A stretch of DNA of 64,000 nt. Source: Nostoc sp. UHCC 0302 (lineage in GTDB: Bacteria > Cyanobacteriota > Cyanobacteriia > Cyanobacteriales > Nostocaceae). The stretch is from positions 6,116,001-6,180,000 of the forward strand of contig NZ_CP151099.1 of the NCBI RefSeq assembly GCF_038096175.1. Direction: 5' to 3'. The notes under the pieces were generated by a model. That model ran no database searches and was not told the origin of the DNA. It worked only from the letters and a program-made list of their open reading frames with translations. This document shows positions 47,016 to 54,969 of the stretch, in pieces. Both the position numbers and the translations under genes were made by a program. The first letter of the stretch is position 1, and every line of letters begins with the position of its first letter.

Positions 47016-48746
47016 TTAGAAACCGAGGTCGGCTTTAGCTAGTTCAGCAGCGGCAAATACTTCTGCATCTGGCTTTTCTTCCCAAGTTGTATCCCCAATC
47101 TCGGCATAAAAAGTGGAGTCGTAAGGACGGGTACGCACTACTACGGGCATAGGAACGGCGTGACCTAAAATTAAAGCTTGCTGCTTAGAGTCTAACTTTG
47201 CCAACACTGAACGCAGCCCACCAGCACCAGAAACACCTGTAAAAATTGCGTCGATGTCTTTTTCATCGTTGAGCAAAGCGGTGATGCGAGTTCCTATCTG
47301 GGACATAACTTCATTATCTATCCCCGATGGACGTTGATCAACTACCAAAAGAGTTACAAAATATTTTCGCAATTCCCTGGCAATAGTCCCAAAGATTGTA
47401 CTTTGTACCACTGCTGGGTCAAGGAAACGGTGTGCTTCTTCAATAGTAATCATCAATGGCGTCGGGCGATCGCAAGGATTTTTGCTTTGCAGGAATTTAT
47501 CGGCTTTTTTGACGTAATGCTCGTGAATACGTCTGGTGATCATATTGGTCACCAACATATAAGAGAGCATATTGGACTGGGAACCAAATTCTATCACAAC
47601 ATTCTTCCCAGCTTCCAGAGACTGCACAATTTTACTAATGTAATTTTGGGGACAAACTGCCCGCATATACTTCAAACTGTCCATCCGCAAGAGTTTGCGC
47701 TGCAATGCCATGATTGAGCCTTTGTGTCCCCGCTTCTCGTCGCAGAACATCTCGATTTCTTCATTAGTCATATTCAGCAACTGGACAATCCAAGACTTGT
47801 TAAACTCGCTAAAAAGAATATTGGCGTTATCCATAGCTGCATCCGAGAGTCCTAAGTCACGGCTACATAACTTAATATCTTCAACTTCAATTTGCTCATA
47901 ACTAAGAAATAGTTCTTGTGCATCGCGTACACCCCGACGTTTTGTAGATTCGGGGTCGAGGGTGTAAACTTCGACTTTACCAGGAAATAATTGCTTTAAG
48001 CCTTTTACAGTATTTACATTCTTACCTTCTGCAACCGCTTCCCAGCCATATTCAGAATGCATATCAAAAATCAAGTTTACTGCTGCATTCTTGCGGATGA
48101 CGCCAGCTAACAGTAAGCGGGTGAGAAAGGATTTGCCAGTACCAGATTTACCAAATACGCCGTTACTACGTTCTACAAAGCGGTTTAAATCGATACAAAC
48201 TGGTACATCCATATCCAACGGTTTACCGATGGAAAAATTACGCCTTTGAGGATCATCTTCCCAACCAAAAACGCGGCGAAAATCATCTTCATTAGCTTCG
48301 TAAACTTGACTAAAGTGGCTGGGAATAGTTTTAACAGGCAACAATTCCATCGTAGTACTAGTTTGCGGCATAAATGAAGCCAAACCAGTCGTCGATGGTA
48401 CAAAGGGATTTGCAGATTTGCCATTTGTTGGGGAGAAAGATTCCTCAACTTCGGGAGTGAACATCAACATCGGTGAGAGGTTGATAGTGCCGTATGTACC
48501 ACTTCCGGCTAAAACATCTCGTAAAAAAGTGTCTTCCCAACTAGGAGGGTTAGCAATGATTCGCGCGTTAGCAGCTCCGAGTGCCACATCTGTGAGCATA
48601 CAAAAAAAACGCGATCGCATCCCTTGTACAACAAGAAACTTACCCACCCGCATATCTTCAACAGAAATATCCGGGTGTAATCGTACTTCTAACCCATCAG
48701 TTAGAGAACCTTGGATGACTGAACCTAATGGCTGTCCTAAATTCAT
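47016..48746 (-). CDS. HerA-like (DUF87) ATPase/translocase
   Basis: The 576-residue protein has an N-terminal HAS-barrel-like region, Walker A GKSGTGKSFL (Lys205), Walker B LMITIEEAHRFL near 447 and a late Arg-containing segment VVDQRPSGIDNEVMSQIGTR. HerA proteins are hexameric DNA pumps that often work with the nuclease NurA in end processing, or in defence systems. No nurA-like gene lies beside it, and the gene looks like a core cyanobacterial one. Confidence 0.88.
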   Translation of the reverse strand: MNLGQPLGSVIQGSLTDGLEVRLHPDISVEDMRVGKFLVVQGMRSRFFCMLTDVALGAANARIIANPPSWEDTFLRDVLAGSGTYGTINLSPMLMFTPEVEESFSPTNGKSANPFVPSTTGLASFMPQTSTTMELLPVKTIPSHFSQVYEANEDDFRRVFGWEDDPQRRNFSIGKPLDMDVPVCIDLNRFVERSNGVFGKSGTGKSFLTRLLLAGVIRKNAAVNLIFDMHSEYGWEAVAEGKNVNTVKGLKQLFPGKVEVYTLDPESTKRRGVRDAQELFLSYEQIEVEDIKLCSRDLGLSDAAMDNANILFSEFNKSWIVQLLNMTNEEIEMFCDEKRGHKGSIMALQRKLLRMDSLKYMRAVCPQNYISKIVQSLEAGKNVVIEFGSQSNMLSYMLVTNMITRRIHEHYVKKADKFLQSKNPCDRPTPLMITIEEAHRFLDPAVVQSTIFGTIARELRKYFVTLLVVDQRPSGIDNEVMSQIGTRITALLNDEKDIDAIFTGVSGAGGLRSVLAKLDSKQQALILGHAVPMPVVVRTRPYDSTFYAEIGDTTWEEKPDAEVFAAAELAKADLGF

Positions 48747-48751
48747 TTGAT

Positions 48752-48868
48752 TAGTTAGTCAAGAGTCAAGAGTCAAAAGCGATGCCCTGAGCTTGTCGAA
48801 GGGTCAAGCGTCAAAAGTTATTTGTTTTCCATTACCTCTCCTATGCCCCATGCCCCATCCCCTATACC
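48752..48868. repeat. Heptamer repeats and a near-palindromic insert
   Basis: GTCAAGA/GTCAAAA units (48756-48780 and 48802-48815) flank the short sequence GCCCTGAGCTTGTCGAAGGG, a common interspersed element in Nostoc-type genomes. CCCCATG-type units follow at 48843-48868. No gene is present. Confidence 0.65.
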
Positions 48869-48875
48869 CAATTAC

Positions 48876-49670
48876 CTATTCAATCTGAATAGAAGTTGGC
48901 GCACTCCCTGCTGGTGGAGTAGTACTAATTAATGGTTTGCGAAATTGAGCGTAGAGGCGATCGCGCCAAGCAAAGAATGCTGCATAATCTGGATTCTCCG
49001 CGAATATGGGCGCTCCTTTACCTCTGGTAGATGCTGGTAAATCGAGATAAGGGCCATCAGGGAATTTTAATAATATTGATAAACCTGCAACTGCTAAGTC
49101 AGCTAGAGTAGGTTCATCTCCGGTTAAATAAGGAGTATCTGCCAACAATAAAGTTAAAGCTTCCAAGTCTTGCTTTAAGTCCGCGATCGCTGACCTTATC
49201 ACATCTGGGCTATAACCTACACCAAAACCCAAAACTGTCAGGAAGTCAGTGGGTACCCCTTCAACCAGACTTCTAAGCACATCTGGTGCTGATGTGGGTA
49301 ATAAAGACTTGCGGAAACTTTGATCTTGACTAATCGCAGAAAATAGGGCTTTCCGGCTTTTGATACCTATCGACTCATCCGCCCATTCTTCTATTAATAA
49401 GGTTACACCCCGTTTTTTGGGATCTTGCGGAATTAGTGGGCGGTCAGGATATTTTAAGTCTAAATACTTTGCGATCGCAGTAGAATCAGCAATGTATTTA
49501 TTTCCATCTTTCAACACTGGCACTTGTTTTTGACCAGTCAGCCGGAACAACTCTACCTGCCCAATCCCAGGCGTAACCTCTATTTTGCGGTAATCTAGTC
49601 CTTTATAATCCAGAATCAGACGCACTTTTTCTGAGTACTGAGATAGTTCCCACTGGTATAATTCCAGCAT
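48876..49670 (-). CDS. Glutathione S-transferase family protein
   Basis: The 264-residue protein has an N-terminal thioredoxin-like domain (LYQWELSQYSEKVRLILDYK, then KQVPVLKDGNKYIADSTAIA) and a longer C-terminal helical domain than classical GSTs, with LADTPYLTGDEPTLADLAV, the N-capping motif region. It probably conjugates or reduces with glutathione, substrate unknown. Confidence 0.88.
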   Translation of the reverse strand: MLELYQWELSQYSEKVRLILDYKGLDYRKIEVTPGIGQVELFRLTGQKQVPVLKDGNKYIADSTAIAKYLDLKYPDRPLIPQDPKKRGVTLLIEEWADESIGIKSRKALFSAISQDQSFRKSLLPTSAPDVLRSLVEGVPTDFLTVLGFGVGYSPDVIRSAIADLKQDLEALTLLLADTPYLTGDEPTLADLAVAGLSILLKFPDGPYLDLPASTRGKGAPIFAENPDYAAFFAWRDRLYAQFRKPLISTTPPAGSAPTSIQIE

Positions 49671-50532
49671 ATTATTGTATACCTTGTAACTAGGAATTTA
49701 TTGACTTTATAATTGTAACTTTACTTTAAGTAATTTTTATTGGCCATAATTGCTCACTTACCTATTAAATTGCTACTAAAATTGTATAGTTGCGGATTTT
49801 TTGGCAAAATTACCGATTTACAAAACTCCTCTTTTCTGTTTATTGAAGCTATCAAATCATTAAATTATTTAATTTAATTGTCTATAAATCAATTTAACCT
49901 CTTAGCTATAAACCTGAACTAGTTAGTTTAATTTACATTGCTGTTAGTCTACTTGAGACATTAAGTACTTAATTTATTCGCTTTTGCTGAAACATCAGGA
50001 AGCAAATTCTAAATACAGTTTTTGCTGTAGAAAGGTTATCAGTATTGAAGCTAACGATAAAACTAGGTAATACTTTGTATCTAAAGTTTCTTTTTTAGTA
50101 AAAATTCAGAATTTATCATAACTAGAACTGGTAGTACTCTGTCAACAAAAAATTGAGGAGTATACGCTGTTTGTAGTTGGTGATGTCTTCGAAGACAGCA
50201 CCAACTAAGAACCTAGAAGATTTGGTTACAGGCTAAAAATTGCATTACTATTGAGTGAAAAGTTTTGGCTTTTCTTGGTGCATTTACGAAACTCACCGTT
50301 GGCGTTGTGTCTTGCAGAGAAAGTATCGCCAAGCAAATCGAGTATAAAATCTGTAAAACTCAAATTACCTGAGCTAAATATAGCTGATACTTACCACCGT
50401 ATTCCAATTTGGAATCTTCTTATCAGCACTGAGTATTTCTGGAGAAAAATTTTACTTCCTTCTTAGGTTAGATTTTGTGTCTAGCAAAATGTTATAAATC
50501 TTTATGTAATATGCGGACAAAAAACAAAATTT
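49671..50532. other. Long intergenic region with one large palindrome
   Basis: Among 860 AT-rich bases the only structure is a 34-bp palindrome at 50174-50207 (TAGTTGGTGATGTCTTC then its near-exact complement, one mismatch). A 71-codon open frame at 50251-50466 lacks a ribosome binding site and domain features, so I do not call it. Confidence 0.5.
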
Positions 50533-51375
50533 ATGAAGGCTAATTACAGCAAGTTGTTTACCACATTGGCAGGTATAGCGGGATTAATGGGTGTCAGTCT
50601 CCTCATTACTTTACCATCTATTGCAAAAGAGGTATTAAATCCTAACCCCAGTATTTTCAGTGAAGCTCCTTATAATCGGGGTCAAGGTGTTCAGGCAAAC
50701 GCTCAATACACACCTGCTGAAACTGCTTCAGAAATAGAAAAGGATAACGCCAAACCCAATAAAAAAGTAGTACAGCGCGGGGGTTCTGGGGTGCTAAATC
50801 CTCGACCAAGTATTTTTGATGAGCCTAGATATAGACGTCGCCCAAGTACTACACCTACTGAAACTACACCCCTTCCCAACACGACCCCTGGAGCTACACC
50901 CAGCACACCACCAACCACTGAGCCACCCACCTCACCTTCAGGAACAACCAATACTCAAGGCAAGAACTTAGCAGCGCTGGTTGAATCAAATAGCTCTTTT
51001 AAAACTTTGACAAAGGCTTTGAAAGCAGCTGGATTGACACAAACTTTGCAAGGAAAGGATAATTTTACTATTTTTGCACCTACTGACGCAGCCTTTGCTA
51101 AACTGCCACCAGATGCTTTGCGAGATTTGTTAAAGCCAGAGAACAAAGAAGTATTGCTCAAAATCTTAACTTACCATGTAGTCCCTGGTAAGATATTATC
51201 CACAGATTTGAAATCTGGCGAAGTCAAAAGCGTTGAAGGCGGTACGATTAATGTCAAAGTTGATCCTGCTACTGGTGTGACTGTCAATGATGCTAAGGTG
51301 ATTCAGGCAGATATCACAGGCAGTAACGGAGTAATACATGGAATTGATCAGGTGATTTTGCCGCCTGACTTGTAG
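50533..51375 (+). CDS. Exported fasciclin (FAS1) domain protein
   Basis: The 280-residue protein has a signal peptide (about 1-32). Two copies of a short motif follow (VLNPNPSIFSEAPYNR near 36 and VLNPRPSIFDEPRYRR near 87), then a Pro/Thr-rich linker (about 105-140) and one FAS1 domain (about 145-280) with TIFAPTDAAFAKLPPDALRD, YHVVPGKI and the closing GVIHGIDQVILP. FAS1 domains mediate adhesion at the cell surface. The duplicated motif is not part of the domain. Confidence 0.92.
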   Translation: MKANYSKLFTTLAGIAGLMGVSLLITLPSIAKEVLNPNPSIFSEAPYNRGQGVQANAQYTPAETASEIEKDNAKPNKKVVQRGGSGVLNPRPSIFDEPRYRRRPSTTPTETTPLPNTTPGATPSTPPTTEPPTSPSGTTNTQGKNLAALVESNSSFKTLTKALKAAGLTQTLQGKDNFTIFAPTDAAFAKLPPDALRDLLKPENKEVLLKILTYHVVPGKILSTDLKSGEVKSVEGGTINVKVDPATGVTVNDAKVIQADITGSNGVIHGIDQVILPPDL

Positions 51376-51405
51376 TTTGTAGGCGTAGGTAAAACCTATA
51401 ACATC

Positions 51406-51436
51406 TGTAGAGACGTTGCATTGCAACGTCTCTACA
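51406..51436. terminator. Palindromic repeat between convergent genes
   Basis: TGTAGAGACGTTGCA (51406-51420) and TGCAACGTCTCTACA (51422-51436) are perfect inverted repeats with a 1-bp centre, lying between the fasciclin and hemD stops. They are followed by a short A/T run on each side. It is the same family as 35494-35524. Confidence 0.75.
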
Positions 51437-51444
51437 ATTTTAAT

Positions 51445-52284
51445 TTAAACTGAAGATTTTGGTTGATCATTAGGGGATTTCTTCCAATTAGCGATCGCAT
51501 TAATTAAACCATCAAGAGTATAAGGATTTGCCTCAACATCGACTCTACCGATAATATTTCGGCAAGCGATTGAGGTGATTGGCCCAATAGAAGCGATACA
51601 GATATTATTTAAAAGGGATTTGGAACTAATAGATTTGATTAGCTGGTAGAAACATCCTACAGTTTTAGGGCTGGCAAACGTTACAACATCAATTTGATTT
51701 TCAAGAAAGGCAGTTATAATTATAGGTTGTATTTCAGTCATACAATTTGATTGGTAAGCTGGCACTGCTTCTATCTCTGCACCTTCTTTCGTAAGTCCCT
51801 CCACGAGATTTTCTCGTCCGCCAGCTTCCAATTGAGGATAAAGGATTTTAGTTCCTTTAAGGTTTTCCCGATTCGGGAAAGATTCAATTAGAGAATCTGA
51901 AACGAACTCAGGTGGTAAGAAATCAGCTTTTAAACCATATTTAGTAAGATGTTGAGCCGTTTTTTCACCAACTACAGCAATTTGAATATTGGCGAGTTTA
52001 CTTATGTTAAATCCAAGAGTGGTTAATCGCTCTAGAAAGTAATCTACACCATTGGTTGAGGTAAAAATCAACCAATCAAATTGGTGGAGATTAAAAATAG
52101 CTTTATCAAGTTGAAAGTAACTGGAAGGGGGACAAATACACAGACAAGACATTGAGAGTGCAGTTGCACCAAATTGTTCAAGTAAGGAGACAAACTTGTT
52201 GGATTGTTCGGCTGCACGAGTTACCAGTACTGTTGTGTAGCTTAAAGGAAGCTTATTACTAATTTGTAATTCGTCATTCGTCAT
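51445..52284 (-). CDS. hemD: Uroporphyrinogen-III synthase
   Basis: The 279-residue protein has the two-lobed HemD pattern: VLVTRAAEQSNKFVSLLEQF near 20, DWLIFTSTNGVDYFLERL near 68, IAVVGEKTAQHLTKYG near 102, VVTFASPKTVGCFYQL near 200 and IASIGPITSIACRNI near 230. It closes the linear tetrapyrrole precursor for haem, chlorophyll and siroheme. The start codon lies inside a run of ATGACGA heptamers, so the first residues (MTNDELQIS) are repeat-derived. Confidence 0.9.
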   Translation of the reverse strand: MTNDELQISNKLPLSYTTVLVTRAAEQSNKFVSLLEQFGATALSMSCLCICPPSSYFQLDKAIFNLHQFDWLIFTSTNGVDYFLERLTTLGFNISKLANIQIAVVGEKTAQHLTKYGLKADFLPPEFVSDSLIESFPNRENLKGTKILYPQLEAGGRENLVEGLTKEGAEIEAVPAYQSNCMTEIQPIIITAFLENQIDVVTFASPKTVGCFYQLIKSISSKSLLNNICIASIGPITSIACRNIIGRVDVEANPYTLDGLINAIANWKKSPNDQPKSSV

Positions 52285-52382
52285 TCGTCATTTGTCACTT
52301 GTACTGAGCGTTCGTCTCGCAGAGAAGTCGTAAAGCCTGCGGCATGGCTACGCTTAGGGCGCAGCCTCTCGTAGAGAAGTAT
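52270..52382. repeat. Heptamer run and interspersed repeat upstream of hemD
   Basis: TCGTCAT/TTGTCAT heptamers at 52271-52297 overlap the hemD start. Immediately upstream, 52310-52380 holds a known-looking Nostoc-type interspersed repeat (GGCTACGCTTAGGGCGCAGC then CTCTCGTAGAGAAG). Confidence 0.75.
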
Positions 52383-52467
52383 TTGTGTCATTTGGTAGAA
52401 TCAATCTTTCTGCTTGAATTATGAATTAGTTTGTCTCCCCATTCCCTCGCTACTCTCCATTTATGTT

Positions 52468-54597
52468 TCAAATTTGATAGTCTAATGCAACTAAAACTTT
52501 ACCGCAGAGTTGATTTGCAGGTACGGCTTCCAGCATCTTTTTAGGCAGAGGTAAGTTGAGGTTCTGCATTAGTTCAACAAACTGGCTGCGGCTGCGTCCA
52601 GCAAATCGGGGATTCCAACGTTTTTCTTCCCCGATGGTAGATACTGTTTGTCCGTTGTAGTCGTGACCTGGATATACTAATGTCTCATCTGGTAAGGTGA
52701 ATAGTTTTTGAGTGACAACATCATATAGTAAACCAGCATCACCGTTTTGGAAGTCGGTACGACCACAGCCTCGAATAAACAAAGCATCTCCGGTTAACAG
52801 GTTAGTACCATTGACCAAGTAAGCCATATGGCTGTTAGTATGACCAGGAGTAGCGATCGCTTGAATCTGTACACTCCCTAGTTGTAAGGTGTTGCCATCA
52901 CCAATGTAGCGGTCTGCACGGGTAGCTTCAGCATTCTTGGGTACAATCCCTAGACAACCTGTTGCTTCTCTAAGCCTGTCTGTGCCAGTGATATGGTCAG
53001 CATGAATGTGTGTTTCTAGACAGTAACGCAGAGTTAGCCCTAATTCTCGTAATATTTGCAGGTCGCGTTCAACTTGCTCTAATACAGGATCAACTAGGAT
53101 AGCTGATTTGGTGGAGCGATCGCCAATCAGATAAGTATAAGTACTCGATTCTTTATCAAACAGTTGACGGAATAACATAGTCGGTTGCGGCAATGCGATA
53201 GCAGTAGCATAGGGTTTAACATTGATAGATTTCAGTAATTCCTGTGCCAAATCTGCCGCTTGAACCCGAATTTCAGGAACAGCAGTAGTCTCCCAAAGAT
53301 TGCCTTTGCGCGGTGTCCCCAAGGTATACAGCATTTCAGATGTATTTCCATCCGCATCGATTAACGCACCACTTGGGGCAGTATCAATCCCCATTCCTAG
53401 CAGATTGGAACGGATCAGCCGTTGTTCTTGCAGACTGGCAATTAAAGGGTGCTGTAATCTGCGGTAGTTACAATTTGCGCCAGTGCAATTCACAATTCGC
53501 TTAACTTGCAAAACGATATCAGCTTGTGTTCCCCGTTCGCGAATCGTCACATCCACACCATTGTCAAACTCCCGACAGCTATGAATCCTACCTGCATAAT
53601 TCATCATTTGACCAGATTCCATTGCCTCATCTAGTATCTGTGCAATGTCTTGGGCAATCCGATGACGGTGAACTTCCCAATAAGCTTTAACATGACGCAG
53701 AAATCGCTTCTGTTCTTTAATTGGCAATGCTTGCCAGAGTGCTTGAGTAACTGGGCGAATTGCATCAATCACTGCCCGCCAGTCCTCTACTAAACGCAGT
53801 TCTTGACGAACCAAATGTAGTAATCCTCGTGCAGTTTTTGGCGCAGTCTCTACGTCAATAAATGCTGGATAAGGAGTCGTTGACTGATGACGCAACGGCA
53901 TCAATCCATGACGCGAAACAGCATGAATCTGTCCTTGAAAACCTTGTTGATGCAATGCTACAACCACATCCACCATTGTCAATCCAGTTCCCACCAATAG
54001 AACAGCATCCTCTGAATTTAGATTAGCGATCGCATCAGGTGACCAAGCATCTTTGATATGGTGAGACTCCAGAACAGCAAGCGGTTCCGGCAGAGTGGCT
54101 GGAGAATTGCCTAATGCTAGCACAGCCTTTTGCACAAACAAACGTTCACCGCTACTCAGATGCACCTTTGTGATGTTGTTTGTGGTTTCGATAGCGATCG
54201 CTTCATCCCTAATTCGTTCCAACTGCACATCAGGCGACGCATTTACCTCTGCTTCCTTCAATGTCGCTTGTACATAATCTCCATAAATCCGACGCGGAAC
54301 AAAGCTAGCTGCTGTAACCTCTAGGTATCCATTCCGATGCAACCAAGTAAGGAAGTGATTCGGTTCATCTGGAAAAGCACTCATCTTACCTGCGGGAACG
54401 TTCAATAAGTGACCGTCCACTTGCGTGCCGTAAGCGACTCCTCTACCTACTTGTGGACTACGTTCAATCAACTTAATGGATAGTGGCATAGTTGCATTCC
54501 GCAAAAGATTTGCTGCAACGAGAGAACCACTAAAACCACCACCAATGATTGCGATCGTCACAGGATAAAAGGTGAGGTTGAGAATGCTGTTGTTCAT
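52468..54597 (-). CDS. Fusion of an FAD/NAD(P)-binding oxidoreductase and an ETHE1-like metallo-hydrolase
   Basis: The 709-residue protein joins two enzymes. Residues 1-455 are a flavoprotein with IAIIGGGFSGSLVAANLL near 15, RGVAYGTQVDGHLLNVPAGK and a second nucleotide-binding motif (AVLLVGTGLTMVDVVV); this is the FAD_NAD_binding group related to N-hydroxylases. Residues 470-690 are a metallo-beta-lactamase fold with THIHADH near 530, ATPGHTNSHM, GCGRTDFQNGD and VYPGHDYNG, the signature of ETHE1-type persulfide dioxygenases. The second half probably oxidises glutathione persulfide; the first may supply or reduce the substrate. No internal start or break is visible, so the fusion looks genuine. 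Confidence 0.87.
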   Translation of the reverse strand: MNNSILNLTFYPVTIAIIGGGFSGSLVAANLLRNATMPLSIKLIERSPQVGRGVAYGTQVDGHLLNVPAGKMSAFPDEPNHFLTWLHRNGYLEVTAASFVPRRIYGDYVQATLKEAEVNASPDVQLERIRDEAIAIETTNNITKVHLSSGERLFVQKAVLALGNSPATLPEPLAVLESHHIKDAWSPDAIANLNSEDAVLLVGTGLTMVDVVVALHQQGFQGQIHAVSRHGLMPLRHQSTTPYPAFIDVETAPKTARGLLHLVRQELRLVEDWRAVIDAIRPVTQALWQALPIKEQKRFLRHVKAYWEVHRHRIAQDIAQILDEAMESGQMMNYAGRIHSCREFDNGVDVTIRERGTQADIVLQVKRIVNCTGANCNYRRLQHPLIASLQEQRLIRSNLLGMGIDTAPSGALIDADGNTSEMLYTLGTPRKGNLWETTAVPEIRVQAADLAQELLKSINVKPYATAIALPQPTMLFRQLFDKESSTYTYLIGDRSTKSAILVDPVLEQVERDLQILRELGLTLRYCLETHIHADHITGTDRLREATGCLGIVPKNAEATRADRYIGDGNTLQLGSVQIQAIATPGHTNSHMAYLVNGTNLLTGDALFIRGCGRTDFQNGDAGLLYDVVTQKLFTLPDETLVYPGHDYNGQTVSTIGEEKRWNPRFAGRSRSQFVELMQNLNLPLPKKMLEAVPANQLCGKVLVALDYQI

Positions 54598-54969
54598 AGG
54601 ATGTGGGAGTTGTGCTTGCTGCTGTTACTCACAATTTACGCCGACAATCTGTGAATTTACGCCTATTGCACCTTTTGAAGCGGTATGAGTTAGATGCAAA
54701 ACACACTTATGCACATGAAAAACCGGGAATTAAAATTGAGTATCTAAGTTCTCAAATTGCAAAAGTGGGGATCATGAAACTGCTCTAACTAAAATCCAGA
54801 TGAGACAACATTTTGAGAGTTATTGTTAAAAATTAACCTGTCTTTTTCATGTAAATCCGATGGTAATACCGTAGTTTGAGGCTAACGGCATAATTACTAG
54901 CTTCAGTAGCGGAAATTTACTAGTAAGATTGTCAAGCTTTCCTGACATTTGTAAATCAGTCAATTCTAA
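54598..54969. other. Spacer between the fusion gene and the pPIWI-RE operon
   Basis: This 372-bp region must hold the promoter of the fusion gene and the end of the PIWI operon. A 61-codon frame at 54603-54788 has no supporting features. No clear terminator was found. Confidence 0.45.

Noticed and set aside
47016-48746. HerA ATPase as part of a defence island with NurA or a Sir2 partner
   Set aside because: Neighbours are a sigma factor and a GST with no nuclease or Sir2-like gene, so it is treated as a core gene.
50251-50466. 71-codon frame between the GST and fasciclin genes
   Set aside because: No ribosome binding site, no hydrophobic or domain pattern, and AT-rich intergenic composition.
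54603-54788. 61-codon frame upstream of the fusion gene
   Set aside because: Short, without a ribosome binding site or domain features, and in the expected promoter region.
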